Assembly: GCF_001270265.1 (NCBI RefSeq)
Contig: NZ_LGAP01000003.1
Coordinates: 124,001 to 188,000 of the forward strand
DNA from: Ensifer adhaerens
GTDB taxonomy: Bacteria; Pseudomonadota; Alphaproteobacteria; Rhizobiales; Rhizobiaceae
Reading direction: 5' to 3'
DNA length: 64,000 nucleotides
A model generated the notes under the pieces. It was given only the letters and a program-made list of their open reading frames with translations, was not told the DNA's origin and searched no databases. Below are positions 1 to 8,673 of the stretch, in pieces. A program made the translations under genes and the position numbers. Within the stretch, counting starts at the first letter, position 1. Each line of letters begins with the position of its first letter.

Positions 1-761
1 ACCCGCTCAAAATTGTGAAAGGCCGTACCGGTCGATGTAACGCCATTGACCACATCGACCGTGACATCATCGGTCCGATCCGCATCCTCGAACCGTAACG
101 TGTCGTCACCGTCGCCGCCGTCGAGTTCGGCAGATGAAAGTGTCGTTGTGATGCTGTCGTCGCCACTGCCGCCAGAAAGATGATTGGCCCCGAACCGATC
201 GATTATCGTGTCGTTGCCTGCACCGGCGTCGATAACATCAGCACCCAGGGAACTTTTTTCATTATGGGTGTTCGGCAATGACTGGCCGCCGATGATGTCC
301 GCGCCGTCTCCGGTCGAGATCACGTCGTCACCCGTGCCACCCTCGACAATGTCGTTGCCGCTACCGGTCGTCAGCTTCAGCCGCTCAATGCCGCGGTAGA
401 AGATGTGATTGTCGGTCTCAGCTGGGTCACCGAAGGTTACGTGGCGGTTCATGCCGTTAAACGTGACTCGGTTGCCCGTCCCTGAAAGATTGATGACCAG
501 CGTATCGATGCCGGCACCTCCCCGCGCCGCGCCGCCCGTTCCGTTGAGTTCCAGCCGGTCATCGCCATCGCCGCCATCGAGCTCGTCATAGCCGCTGAAA
601 CTCATCAGGCCGTCGTTGCCGGCCCCGCCATAGAGAAAATCGTTCCCAAGCCCGCCGTCCAGCGTGTCATTGGCGCCGAGACCCCAGATATTGTCGTTTT
701 CGTCTGTCCCGAACAGGGTGTCGTTCGCATCAGTGCCGACTATCTTTGAGATTGTTTTCAT
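1..761 (-). CDS. RTX calcium-binding repeat protein (N-terminal part, runs off the window)
   Basis: Reading the minus strand from an ATG at 761 gives an open frame with no stop to the window edge, so only the first 253 residues are visible. It opens MKTISKIVGTDANDTLFGTD and carries repeated glycine/aspartate nonapeptides (GGxGNDxLx, e.g. DGGLGNDFLYGGAGND, DGGDGDDRL, GGSGDDSI). These bind calcium in hemolysin-type proteins exported by type I secretion. There is no N-terminal Sec signal, as expected because such proteins carry a C-terminal export signal, which lies outside the window. The Shine-Dalgarno GGGAGG touches the ATG with no spacing, which is unusual. The enzymatic domain, if any, is unseen. 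Confidence 0.85.
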   Translation of the reverse strand, partial: MKTISKIVGTDANDTLFGTDENDNIWGLGANDTLDGGLGNDFLYGGAGNDGLMSFSGYDELDGGDGDDRLELNGTGGAARGGAGIDTLVINLSGTGNRVTFNGMNRHVTFGDPAETDNHIFYRGIERLKLTTGSGNDIVEGGTGDDVISTGDGADIIGGQSLPNTHNEKSSLGADVIDAGAGNDTIIDRFGANHLSGGSGDDSITTTLSSAELDGGDGDDTLRFEDADRTDDVTVDVVNGVTSTGTAFHNFER

Positions 762-1516
762 CCTCCCGAAAGCAATCTATAAGCAAACAACAATTGCAAA
801 CAAGTATTATATTTATGACGCATTATTATGTTCAGTCATTTATTGTAATTCAATTATAATTCAAAACTTAAATCAATATCCATCACTGTCATTCAAACAG
901 CTGAAAACTGGCGCGATCCTGGAACAACTGGCGTTGAGATCGATGACGCTAGGTGACACTACGCTACTGACATCGCCGTTAGCGCGACGATCGCTTCACT
1001 CGCGCACGACATCAGCCGCAGCTTTTTGCGCCGCCATATGCCGCTCCGCAACTTCAGCCAGGCTTGGCCCGGCCCCTTCAATTCTCGCTTCAACCATTGC
1101 CGCCCACTCGAAGAGTCGGGGTAGGGATGCCATGAAGGGAAGCTCAAACGCGTCAGGCTATGGGCGACGTGGGAAATCGACCGCCGCCGCATCGGTCGCG
1201 ATCTGCGCCGCGAGACCTTCCCTAATTTTCGAGTAGCCTGAGCGGCGTCGGTGAAGAGATCGAAAACCGGCGACTCGCAGCTTTCACAGTTACCGCTGGC
1301 CCTATCCGCCAGGCGTCGTGCCTCCCTGTGAGGCCGGCTCCCGAGGCTGATGCGGATCAGACCGCCAATTTGCCAATAGCCAATCTCTTTGGACACCTTA
1401 ATCTGAAAAAGATAAACGGAGCCTGACCGGACTAGGTACCGCCCCGGCGAGGGTTGTCGCCGGCATTCGGCCGTGTGATTCATGCCCGCTGTTTGCGATA
1501 CCGGACGCGATGAAAA
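762..1516. other. Gap without a recognisable gene; AT-rich promoter side plus degraded sequence
   Basis: About 770-905 is strikingly AT-rich compared with the rest of the window and probably holds the promoter of the RTX gene, although I cannot pick a convincing -35/-10 pair. From about 960 to 1500 both strands have open frames of ordinary base composition, but none resembles a known family. A minus-strand stretch at 996-1133 reads as a plausible 45-residue amphipathic peptide (starts MASLPRLFEW) and could be the tail of a lost gene. Confidence 0.4.
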
Positions 1517-1610
1517 CTTCCCGATCAGTATGCTTGAGAGCCGTTTCTGCATCTCCTTCCCGATCGGTAAGAATAGTATTGAGATCTAGGGATTCTTCCT
1601 GTACGGTAAG
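1517..1610. promoter_or_regulatory. Three 16-bp palindromic boxes at exact 39-bp spacing, putative HipB operators
   Basis: Boxes start at 1517 (CTTCCCGATCAGTATG), 1556 (CTTCCCGATCGGTAAG) and 1595 (CTTCCTGTACGGTAAG). The middle one is a 14-of-16 inverted repeat (CTTnCCGATCGGnAAG); the third is 12 of 16. The 39-bp interval is constant while the DNA between boxes is unrelated, which points to protein sites rather than a tandem duplication. The last box ends 20 bp before hipB. HipB proteins are known to autoregulate through several palindromic operators, so binding by the downstream HipB is the natural inference; the promoter itself is not evident. Confidence 0.6.
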
Positions 1611-1629
1611 CCAACATTGGGGAGACGCG

Positions 1630-1905
1630 ATGATCCGGTCAGCACAGGAGTTTGGAGCCCTAGTCCGGCAAAGGCGCAAGGCGCTCGCCTGGACGCAGAC
1701 CGAACTTGCGACCCGTTCCGGCACCGGGGAACGCTTCATCGTCGAGCTCGAATCCGGAAAGCCGAGCTGCCAGCTTGAGAAGGCTCTTGTCGTTGCGCGG
1801 ACAGTCGGCCTTGAAATCGGCGACCTCAAAGCGGCACCGCCGTCACCGGCCAGCGCGGAGGAGGACGAGCTCGGCTTCCTGCCCACTTTCGGTGACAAGC
1901 GATGA
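1630..1905 (+). CDS. hipB: HipB-like antitoxin, XRE-family HTH
   Basis: This 91-residue protein has a helix-turn-helix across about residues 8-62 (LVRQRRKALAWTQTELATRS, then ERFIVELESGKP), typical of HipB/Cro-C1 repressors, followed by a short acidic tail. It should neutralise the HipA kinase and repress its own operon. I chose ATG 1630 because it follows GGGGAGA and gives a normal HipB length; an upstream in-frame start at 1510 would run through the operator boxes. Its stop overlaps the hipA start by 4 bp (ATGA), so translation is coupled. Confidence 0.88.
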   Translation: MIRSAQEFGALVRQRRKALAWTQTELATRSGTGERFIVELESGKPSCQLEKALVVARTVGLEIGDLKAAPPSPASAEEDELGFLPTFGDKR

Positions 1906-3134
1906 CGTCGATCTATTACGAGACCCTCCCCGTCGCGCACCTGACCTTCGCAGACGAATGGCGGCTCGACTATGATCCGTCCTGGGAGGCGCGCCGGTCG
2001 GCCTTTCCGGTCTCGCTGACCATGCCGTTGCGATCGGGACCTGTCGGCGCAGACAGGGTGCTGCCGTGGCTCGCCAATCTGCTTCCAGAAACTCATCTCG
2101 CCGAGATCGGTCAGCGCCTGAAGGTGTCGCCGCAGGACATTGTCGGTCTGCTCAGCCACATTGGCCGCGATACGGCCGGCGCCCTATCGATCGGCGCCCC
2201 AAGGAAAGCAGGCGTCAACCTGCAGCCCATCCCGGACGAGGCCGCTCTGGAGCGCATTCTCAACGAGCTTCCGGCCAAACCTTTTCTGGTTGGCGAGCAC
2301 GGCATCTCAATGTCGCTTGCTGGTGTGCAAGAGAAGCTGCCCGTCTTCGTCGACGAGGATGGGAAGATTTCCATAGCCATCGATGGGACGCCATCGACAC
2401 ATATCATCAAGCCCGATACGGATCGCCTGACGGCCAGCGTGGAAAACGAGGCGTTCTGCCTGGCCTTGGCACGGGTGTGTGGCCTCGAGGCGGCGGAAGC
2501 GACGATCGGTCAGGCCGGCAACCGACGCTACCTGCTGGTGAAACGATATGACCGCTTCAACGACCCGCAGGCGCAGATCCGACGACTGCACCAGGAAGAC
2601 CTTTGCCAGCTAACGGGTCATTTTCCGGCGCAAAAATATGAGCGCTCATCGACCGATCGCGGCGTGACACTGAAGATGATGTTCGATGCAATCAGCGAGC
2701 TTATCTCGCCCGGCGAGCGCCTGAAGCTTCTGGATGCAGTGATTTTCAATGTGCTGATCTGCAATTCCGACGCGCATGCCAAGAATTATTCCATCCTGAT
2801 TGGCGCGGCTGGATCTGCCAGGATGGCACCGCTTTATGACCTGATGTGCGCCGCCGTGTACAGGCAGGTCGATCAAAGCCTTCCTCAAGGGATTGCCGGG
2901 CGGTTCATTGCCCCTGACCTGCGCGGCAGCGACTGGAAGGCGCTTGCGGAGAATGTCGGCCTAAGCGGGGCATCCACGCTCAAGCGCGTCAAGGAGCTTG
3001 CAGAACTGGTGAGCGGTGCCTGCTACGACATAGCCACCAACTTGTCCGCAGTAGCGGGCGACCCAAGCAGAGTCCTGGAACGCATCACCCACGAGATCAG
3101 GAAACGATCGCGGCGCGTTCAGCAGCAGCTTTGA
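1902..3134 (+). CDS. hipA: HipA-family serine/threonine kinase toxin
   Basis: This 410-residue protein has the HipA N-terminal domain (about 1-100) and kinase core. Visible landmarks are the P-loop region SLAGVQEKL (136-144) with Ser138 at the place of the inhibitory autophosphorylation serine of E. coli HipA (Ser150), HIIK (167-170), the catalytic loop NSDAHAKN (288-295, Asp290) and the metal-binding YDLM (312-315). E. coli HipA phosphorylates glutamyl-tRNA synthetase and induces persistence; the target here is unknown. All catalytic residues are present, so the toxin is probably active and held in check by the coupled antitoxin upstream. Confidence 0.9.
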   Translation: MTSIYYETLPVAHLTFADEWRLDYDPSWEARRSAFPVSLTMPLRSGPVGADRVLPWLANLLPETHLAEIGQRLKVSPQDIVGLLSHIGRDTAGALSIGAPRKAGVNLQPIPDEAALERILNELPAKPFLVGEHGISMSLAGVQEKLPVFVDEDGKISIAIDGTPSTHIIKPDTDRLTASVENEAFCLALARVCGLEAAEATIGQAGNRRYLLVKRYDRFNDPQAQIRRLHQEDLCQLTGHFPAQKYERSSTDRGVTLKMMFDAISELISPGERLKLLDAVIFNVLICNSDAHAKNYSILIGAAGSARMAPLYDLMCAAVYRQVDQSLPQGIAGRFIAPDLRGSDWKALAENVGLSGASTLKRVKELAELVSGACYDIATNLSAVAGDPSRVLERITHEIRKRSRRVQQQL

Positions 3135-3153
3135 GGAGGGCGGCGTACGGGCG

Positions 3154-3170
3154 CTCCAGAGCCTCTGGAG
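3154..3170 (+). terminator. Short hairpin after hipA
   Basis: CTCCAGA, a 3-nt loop, then TCTGGAG make a 7-bp perfect stem 19 bp after the hipA stop. There is no T-run, so intrinsic termination is uncertain. Confidence 0.35.
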
Positions 3171-3201
3171 GGAGTGTAATTGCCCTGACCGAACCACGGT
3201 T

Positions 3202-3729
3202 TGGGCTCACGGCCTCAGTCAGTTCGCATGGCTGCGAGAAAGTCCCGCATGGTTTCTCTTGAAGGAGCCTTTCGCCTGCGCAGTGCTCGCCATGAGCCTT
3301 TGCTCCGGCGCTTACACCGCCGAAGTAATGCGCGGCGGCTTGGCCGCCGTGCCGAAAGGGGCAATCGAGGCCGCCCGTGCGCTCGGACTGTCGCCGTTCA
3401 AGGTCTTGTTCCTGGTTACGGCGCCCATTGCAGTCAGGCGCGCGTTGCCCGCCTATAGCAACGAGATTGTCGTGACGCTTAAGGCGACTTCGCTTGCCAG
3501 TACCATCACCGTGATGGAACTGACCGGTGTCGCAAAAGACTTGATGAGCGAGACCTTCGCAGTCATCCAGGTTTTTTGCATGGTGGCCGCCATTTATCTC
3601 GCCATCAACACGATCCTGATTTTCGCATTGCGTTCGCTGGAGATTTACCTGGCCCCACCGCATGAGCGCCCACGGGCCCGGCGGGGTATCGCTAGTCAAA
3701 ATGTCGCCGTGCGAACCGGCAGCACGTGA
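3202..3729 (+). pseudogene. 3' remnant of a polar amino acid ABC transporter permease (HisM/OccM type)
   Basis: From about 3208 the frame reads HGLSQFAWLRESPAWFLLKE, then AYTAEVMRGG and the cytoplasmic EAA loop (GGLAAVPKGAIEAARALGLS), followed by hydrophobic segments to the end. This is the second half of a polar amino acid permease. The first membrane segments and start codon are missing: the homology stops abruptly about 70 bp downstream of hipA, and no partner ATPase or binding protein is present. A TTG at 3259 could start a short product, but it would lack half the membrane domain. I read this as a gene cut by the rearrangement that placed hipBA here. Confidence 0.75.
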
Positions 3730-3762
3730 TGGCGGGAACTGCCGAGCAGAAAACCTGCTCAA

Positions 3763-4010
3763 GGAAGCGCGGTCGAGCCCGGAGCCAGTCCTTAGGAGGC
3801 ATCGAGATCGACTTGCCACCAGGTGGCGCGGATCCGAGAAGCACCGGACTTCAAAGGATGATTGTCATTGATACCAACGTGCTGCCGAAGCTTTTAGGGG
3901 CCAGCTCCCACTCCCGTTGTGGAGGCTTTGGCTCGGGGCTCAACATGCGGCGGTCGTCTCTATTACCCCAAAAAGCATCCCAGCATTCCAGCAAATCACC
4001 AGAACGTTGG
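3763..4010 (+). pseudogene. Degraded FitAB/VapBC-type toxin-antitoxin remnant
   Basis: The stretch GGIEIDLPPG resembles the C-terminal tail of FitA/VapB antitoxins. At 3858 a frame opens MIVIDTNVLPKLLG, the canonical first strand of a PIN-domain toxin with its first metal-binding Asp. The toxin frame then shifts: homology resumes in another frame at about 3917 (RLWLGAQHAAVVSITPKSIP, compare WLRAQPAAALFTTTITEAEI in FitB relatives). A frameshift near 3840 also separates the antitoxin tail from the frame in which it would end as APDFKG with a stop overlapping the toxin ATG. Neither product can be functional. This is inferred from family resemblance by eye. Confidence 0.6.
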
Positions 4011-4043
4011 GATGCCATTCTCTTGAAGCTGACGTAACGGCGG

Positions 4044-4550
4044 TTACGCGGCCGCCTCCCGCTTGGGCAGTACCCAATTCGCCCGCGGAAAGTGGCAGGT
4101 GTAACCGTTGGGATAGCGCTCCAGGTAGTCTTGGTGCTCCGGCTCCGCTTCCCAGAAATCTCCAGCCGGCTCGACTGAAGTCACGGTTTTTCCCGGCCAC
4201 AGGCCCGACGCGTCCACATCTGCGATGGTATCTTCGGCTATTCGTCTCTGTTCATCACCCAGAACGAAAATCGCCGATCGGTAGGAGCTGCCGATGTCGT
4301 TGCCCTGTCGGTCGACGGTGGTTGGGTCGTGAATCTGGAAGAAGTACTCCAGAATCCGGCGATAGCTGATCGTCTCGGGATCGAACACGATCTCAATGGC
4401 TTCGGCGTGTGTGCCGTGGTTGCGATAGGTCGCATTCGGTACGTCGCCGCCGGCATAGCCCACGCGGGTTTTGATGACGCCGGGCAGCGCGCGGATTAGA
4501 TCCTGCATGCCCCAGAAGCAGCCACCGGCCAGAACAGCTTTCTCGGTCAT
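4044..4550 (-). CDS. msrA: Peptide-methionine (S)-S-oxide reductase MsrA
   Basis: This 168-residue protein has the MsrA signature GGCFWGMQD near the N-terminus, whose Cys is the catalytic nucleophile, followed by VGYAGG, NHAE-like [11 protein letters not shown] and FFQIHDPTT. It reduces the S epimer of methionine sulfoxide in proteins and in free methionine. Its ATG overlaps the msrB stop (ATGA), so the two are translationally coupled and repair both epimers. Length is typical of the short bacterial cytoplasmic form; no signal peptide is visible. Confidence 0.95.
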   Translation of the reverse strand: MTEKAVLAGGCFWGMQDLIRALPGVIKTRVGYAGGDVPNATYRNHGTHAEAIEIVFDPETISYRRILEYFFQIHDPTTVDRQGNDIGSSYRSAIFVLGDEQRRIAEDTIADVDASGLWPGKTVTSVEPAGDFWEAEPEHQDYLERYPNGYTCHFPRANWVLPKREAAA

Positions 4551-4999
4551 TTAATAGTCTCCACTTGGTTGAGATAGGCACCATAGCCCTCGGCGTCCAT
4601 TTCGCCGAGCGGAATGAACCGCAGTGCCGCGGAGTTGATGCAATAGCGCAACCCGCCCCGGTCCGCCGGGCCATCTGTGAACACATGGCCGAGGTGACTG
4701 TCGGCATGAGCTGAGCGTACTTCGGTGCGGATCATGCCATGAGAGCCATCCGCCACCTCCTGAACATTCGCGTGTACGATAGGCTTGGTAAAGCTCGGCC
4801 AGCCGCAACCGGAATCAAACTTGTCGGCGGAAGCAAACAGCGGTTCGCCGGAAACGATGTCGACGTAGATGCCCGTTTCCTTGTTGTCGGTGTACGCCCC
4901 GGTAAAGGGGCGTTCAGTCGCACTTTTCTGGGTCACTTGGTACTGAATTGGCGTCAGCCTGCCGATCGCGTCGTCGGTCTTCGTGTACTTCACTGCCAT
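4547..4999 (-). CDS. msrB: Peptide-methionine (R)-S-oxide reductase MsrB
   Basis: The 150-residue protein contains SGCGWPSF and the catalytic RYCINSAAL (nucleophilic Cys), plus [10 protein letters not shown]. The two CxxC pairs that bind structural zinc in many MsrB proteins are absent: IYVDIVSG stands where the first pair would be, and HADSHLGH shows no second pair. This is therefore the zinc-free type. I placed the start at 4999 (MAVKYTKTD), just after AGGAG; an upstream in-frame start adds 23 residues without family similarity. It is the first gene of the msrB-msrA pair. Confidence 0.93.
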   Translation of the reverse strand: MAVKYTKTDDAIGRLTPIQYQVTQKSATERPFTGAYTDNKETGIYVDIVSGEPLFASADKFDSGCGWPSFTKPIVHANVQEVADGSHGMIRTEVRSAHADSHLGHVFTDGPADRGGLRYCINSAALRFIPLGEMDAEGYGAYLNQVETIK

Positions 5000-5101
5000 A
5001 ACTCCTATTGGCTCGGTTGCTCCCAATATGGCGAGTGGCCGGCTGGTTTCCCAATAGAGGACGTGCATAGATTCAATAGCGGTGCCATGACGCGTCTCGG
5101 C

Positions 5102-5977
5102 TCAGTCCCAATCATGACGGGCCGCCATCTGTGCGAGCTTGCGCACCTCAAGTGGCGTGCCGGACCCGGAAATGGATACCAACACCACCTCTCGCGCCAA
5201 CGACATGCCCTCAATCTTGCGGGTGGCTATTCCCTGCACGACGACCGAGCGCTCGGGCATAATGCATATCGCGCGCCCTTCCGCCACCAGCTGCTGGACC
5301 CAGTCCTCGCGATCGGCGCTGAAACGCGGTTGCATCACCGCATTTTGGTTCATCAGGTGCTCTGTGATCTGGCTATGGAACTCGCAGGCGAGCCGGTCGA
5401 CATATGGATAGGAGGCGATGTCCCCGGCGCTGACGACGTCATCTCCTGAAAGTGGATGCCCCTCCGTGCAAGCCAGCAGAAATCTCTCACGAAACAGCGG
5501 CACGATGTTGAGCTTGGGGTTGGCGCGCGGCGCCTCCGGCAGGATACACGCATGATACTTGCCGGAGAGCACCTCGTGCGCTCCCTCACCGGCCAATAGT
5601 TGATGCATGTTGATGTTTACGGCGGGGAGTTGGCAAAGCACATCGTCAAAGAATGCCGTGAATGCAGCGGGACCGATGGTCGGGGCAACGGCGATGTCGA
5701 GAATACGGCGGCGGCCGTGCACTGTACTTTCTGAATGTTCGCGCACATTTCGAAGGGCGAGTTCAACGCGCATGAATTCGGCCTGGACGTCGCGACCGAG
5801 CGCCGTCAGTCGGCTGTCCTTGCCATCGCGGTAGATCAGTGGGCTGCCCAGCTCTTCTTCGAGGCGCTGAATTGCTCGCGTTAAACTGGGCTGCGAGACG
5901 CCGCTTCGCCGCGCGGCTTCGGTGAAATTCAACGTTTCAGCCAGATTGAGAAAGTATTTGACCTGATTGATGTCCAT
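5102..5977 (-). CDS. LysR-family transcriptional regulator
   Basis: This 291-residue protein has a LysR winged helix at about residues 1-60 (FLNLAETLNFTEAARRSGVS followed by QPSLTRAIQRLEEELG) and a periplasmic-binding-protein-like effector domain from about 90. It is divergent from the hydrolase-OsmC gene at 6170, and the roughly 190-bp intergenic region is the likely shared control region. Its 3' end lies about 100 bp from the msrB start on the same strand, so msrBA may also be under its influence. Oxidative or electrophile stress as the signal is only an inference from these neighbours. Confidence 0.88.
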   Translation of the reverse strand: MDINQVKYFLNLAETLNFTEAARRSGVSQPSLTRAIQRLEEELGSPLIYRDGKDSRLTALGRDVQAEFMRVELALRNVREHSESTVHGRRRILDIAVAPTIGPAAFTAFFDDVLCQLPAVNINMHQLLAGEGAHEVLSGKYHACILPEAPRANPKLNIVPLFRERFLLACTEGHPLSGDDVVSAGDIASYPYVDRLACEFHSQITEHLMNQNAVMQPRFSADREDWVQQLVAEGRAICIMPERSVVVQGIATRKIEGMSLAREVVLVSISGSGTPLEVRKLAQMAARHDWD

Positions 5978-6169
5978 TTCTGACGTTCCACGTTGGCTGC
6001 CTGCATGCGGTCCCAGAAGGCCTGCTTACGCTCCTGACAGACAGTTAGCTTGCCGCAACCCTATGCTGAGGTGAAGGGCATGAGCGGCATTGATTTGGAG
6101 CGGATCTGGGTGGTCGGCTGTCCGTGCTCCTATAGAATGCGCGCTTCCCAGCAGCGAAGGAGCATTCAT

Positions 6170-7408
6170 ATGGCTTTCAGTTCGCAACGGCTCCAATTTT
6201 CCGGCCATTCCGGCGCAACTCTTGCCGCCCGCCTCGACTCCCCGAGCGGACCTTTGCGCGCATACGCTGTCTTTGCGCATTGCTTCACCTGCTCGAAGGA
6301 TCTGGCGGCAGCACGTCGCATAGCGGCCGAGCTTGCGCGCGAAGGCATCGCCGTCTTGCGCTTCGATTTCACCGGGCTGGGATCGAGCGAAGGCGAATTC
6401 GCTTCGACAAACTTCTCCTCCAATGTTGCCGACCTCGTCTCCGCGGCTGACTATCTACGCCATCACTTCCAGGCGCCCGCGTTGCTCGTCGGTCATTCGC
6501 TCGGCGGAGCCGCAGTGCTGGCGGCGGCCAAGGACATCCCTGAAGTCCGCGCGGTCGCGACGATTGGCGCACCGGCCGACGTCGGCCACGTCTTGAAGAA
6601 CTTCGGAGCGAGCCTCGAGGAGATCGAGACGTCCGGCGCGGCGGAAGTGGACCTCGCCGGGCGCAAGTTCCTCGTCAAAATGCAATTTGTCGAGGATGCG
6701 CGCGCACGCCGCATCCAGGATGCCGTCGCGTCTCTGAAAAAGCCGCTGCTCATTCTGCATAGCCCATTGGACCAGACGGTCGGCATTGAGAACGCAACCG
6801 AAATCTTCGGCGCAGCCAAGCATCCCAAAAGCTTCGTATCACTCGACAAAGCAGATCACCTGCTCACCAGCCCTGAAGATGCAGCCTTCGCCGGACGGGT
6901 CATTGCGGGATGGGCCACGCGCTATCTCGCCGCCGATGCGCCGCAAGGTACGGAGCCGACAGAGCATGTCCGCGTCATGGAAACAGGTGATGGCAAATTT
7001 CAGAACACTGTCCAGGCCGGGCGACATCGTCTTTTCGCCGACGAACCCCAGGCAATGGGTGGCCTCGATTCCGGTCCGTCACCCTATGACTTCCTGTCCA
7101 TTGCGCTTGGCGCCTGCACGTCGATGACGCTGCGCCAATACGCCGATTACAAGAAGCTGTCGCTCGGACGCATCGGCGTTGATGTCTCCCACGCGAAGGT
7201 CCATGCCAAGGATTGTGCGGAGTGCACTGAAACGGAGCGCAGCACCGGCGCTAGGATTGATCGCTTTGAACGCGTCATTTCGATCGACGGCGAGGTCTCA
7301 GAGGAACTTCGACGTAAGATCGCTGAAATCGCCGACAAATGCCCCGTCCACCGTACGCTGGAGGGTGTCGCAAAGATAATAACGGTCGTGAAAGCGCCGT
7401 CGCGGTAG
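6170..7408 (+). CDS. Bifunctional alpha/beta hydrolase-OsmC fusion protein
   Basis: This 412-residue protein has two domains. Residues 1-255 form an alpha/beta hydrolase with GHSLGG (Ser110), a late Asp (LDQTVG, Asp201) and KADH (His230). Residues 270-410 are an OsmC/Ohr-type domain with the two redox cysteines (GACTSM, Cys316; DKCPVH, Cys391). OsmC proteins reduce organic hydroperoxides with thiols, and the hydrolase may release acyl or peroxyester substrates for it. The start at ATG 6170 follows AAGGAG with 7-nt spacing and is the family start. Divergence from the LysR gene suggests inducible expression. Confidence 0.9.
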   Translation: MAFSSQRLQFSGHSGATLAARLDSPSGPLRAYAVFAHCFTCSKDLAAARRIAAELAREGIAVLRFDFTGLGSSEGEFASTNFSSNVADLVSAADYLRHHFQAPALLVGHSLGGAAVLAAAKDIPEVRAVATIGAPADVGHVLKNFGASLEEIETSGAAEVDLAGRKFLVKMQFVEDARARRIQDAVASLKKPLLILHSPLDQTVGIENATEIFGAAKHPKSFVSLDKADHLLTSPEDAAFAGRVIAGWATRYLAADAPQGTEPTEHVRVMETGDGKFQNTVQAGRHRLFADEPQAMGGLDSGPSPYDFLSIALGACTSMTLRQYADYKKLSLGRIGVDVSHAKVHAKDCAECTETERSTGARIDRFERVISIDGEVSEELRRKIAEIADKCPVHRTLEGVAKIITVVKAPSR

Positions 7409-7461
7409 CCGCTTTCGGTATCGGCATGCCGCGGTCCGCGGATACACGATGCTCGACGCCC

Positions 7462-7575
7462 GGCATGATCGTATCCGGCGCCGGCACGCTGGCCCTCACC
7501 GGCAACAATACCTACACTGGCACAATCACGGTCAATGCCGGCACACTTCTGGTGAACGGCTCAAGCGTCTGGTCA
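7462..7575 (+). pseudogene. Scrap of an autotransporter passenger (beta-strand repeat)
   Basis: Between the OsmC fusion gene and the next gene a frame reads SGAGTLALTGNNTYTGTITV followed by NAGTLLVNGSS. This is a clear autotransporter-associated beta-strand repeat, which normally occurs in large secreted adhesins. Only this single repeat unit remains; the signal sequence, the rest of the passenger and the barrel are absent. The frame runs on for 10 codons after the repeat and stops at 7605, overlapping the next gene by 11 bp. Confidence 0.65.
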
Positions 7576-7594
7576 GTTGTAGGGGAACGGGGCG

Positions 7595-8536
7595 ATGGAG
7601 TTTGACTTGATGTTCGGCGGCGGCCATGTCCTCATCGCCATGCTAGGGCTGCTCGGTGCGCTGCTGCTGATCGTGTCGGTGTTCATAAACAACCAAGTCG
7701 CCCACTACACGAAAAGAGACGAGCGACATAAGGAAAAACAGCTCGAATATTATCGCAATACATTTTCGCAGCTTGGCGTGATCCTCCTGGGGATCGGCGT
7801 TTCGCTGTTCATTTTCTTCTTTCAGCAGAACTACCTGGAAACTCAGAGACAGCACTCCCAAACGCAAGAGCTTTTGGGAAAGCTTGCGGTAAGGCTGAGC
7901 CGGGCGGCACCGCTTCTCGAATTCGTCGCTCAGATTGACCCAGTTCTGGACGATGGTGGCGCCTATCTCGACCCCAAGGACGGCGGGGCGAACCGAGCCG
8001 CAACCGCAAGCGGCTCTGACTTGACCAAGCAGATCGAGGCCATTGGGCTGCTTGAGCGGGAGATCGATCTCGATGGATTCGCGGCCATGCAGTTCTCAGA
8101 CGATTTCCAATCGTCACCATTGGTGAACCGAATAGACCCGAACCTGTGGTTTGGCATGGTCAAGGACGAGGCGGATCTGCAGTATGCAGTAGAACAGCTT
8201 CGCCAGGACTATGGTGACCTGCAGGCGGCGATCGCGGCTCGCAAGGACGACGAGGTTGTGGCTGACACCAGTCCTGGCGGCAGCGTTAAGCGTGAGGTGC
8301 TGGATGTGCTCTGGGACTACGCTTGGCTCCGCGACCGCAGCCGGCGCCTCGTCGGGCGGGCCTGTTGGTTCTTGAGCCACGGCCCGCAATTCCTGTCGCT
8401 AAAGCCGATTCATGCCGTCGAGGCCAGATACGCATCGCACCGCGAATGGCTTGAGCAGGCGCAAAAGACCTACGAACAGGTCTCGGCCGGCGGAGAGAAT
8501 TGCTACGCCACACTCAGGGTTGCCGAGCAGTCCTGA
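7595..8536 (+). CDS. Hypothetical membrane protein with two N-terminal transmembrane segments
   Basis: I do not recognise this 313-residue protein. Two hydrophobic helices are clear: about residues 10-31 (VLIAMLGLLGALLLIVSVFI) and about 58-76 (LGVILLGIGVSLFIFFF). They are separated by a basic, charged loop rich in Lys/Glu/His. The remaining roughly 235 residues are soluble, acidic and probably helical, with LLEREIDLDGF and DYAWLRDRSRRL stretches and one Cys near the end. The start ATG follows GGGGAACGGGGCG. It stands alone between remnants, so context gives no function. A membrane-anchored cytoplasmic domain is the most that can be said. Confidence 0.65.
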   Translation: MEFDLMFGGGHVLIAMLGLLGALLLIVSVFINNQVAHYTKRDERHKEKQLEYYRNTFSQLGVILLGIGVSLFIFFFQQNYLETQRQHSQTQELLGKLAVRLSRAAPLLEFVAQIDPVLDDGGAYLDPKDGGANRAATASGSDLTKQIEAIGLLEREIDLDGFAAMQFSDDFQSSPLVNRIDPNLWFGMVKDEADLQYAVEQLRQDYGDLQAAIAARKDDEVVADTSPGGSVKREVLDVLWDYAWLRDRSRRLVGRACWFLSHGPQFLSLKPIHAVEARYASHREWLEQAQKTYEQVSAGGENCYATLRVAEQS

Positions 8537-8673
8537 AGCATCCCCAGCGCCGACACTGCCTGGCCGACGCTGCTCGACGCACCCCGGAAAAGGCTCACCG
8601 CCGTCCTTGGCGCAGACATCGGTCACATGATCGCGCAACCAGAAGGGCCCGGCGGATCGAGCCGGTGCCTTCT

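Noticed and set aside
664-1236. Plus-strand frame of 190 codons across the RTX start
   Set aside because: It begins antisense to the RTX coding region and continues through the AT-rich promoter; composition changes sharply within it.
959-1552. Minus-strand open frame of 197 codons upstream of hipBA
   Set aside because: No family resemblance, Arg/Ser-rich composition typical of a wrong frame, and it runs through the first operator box.
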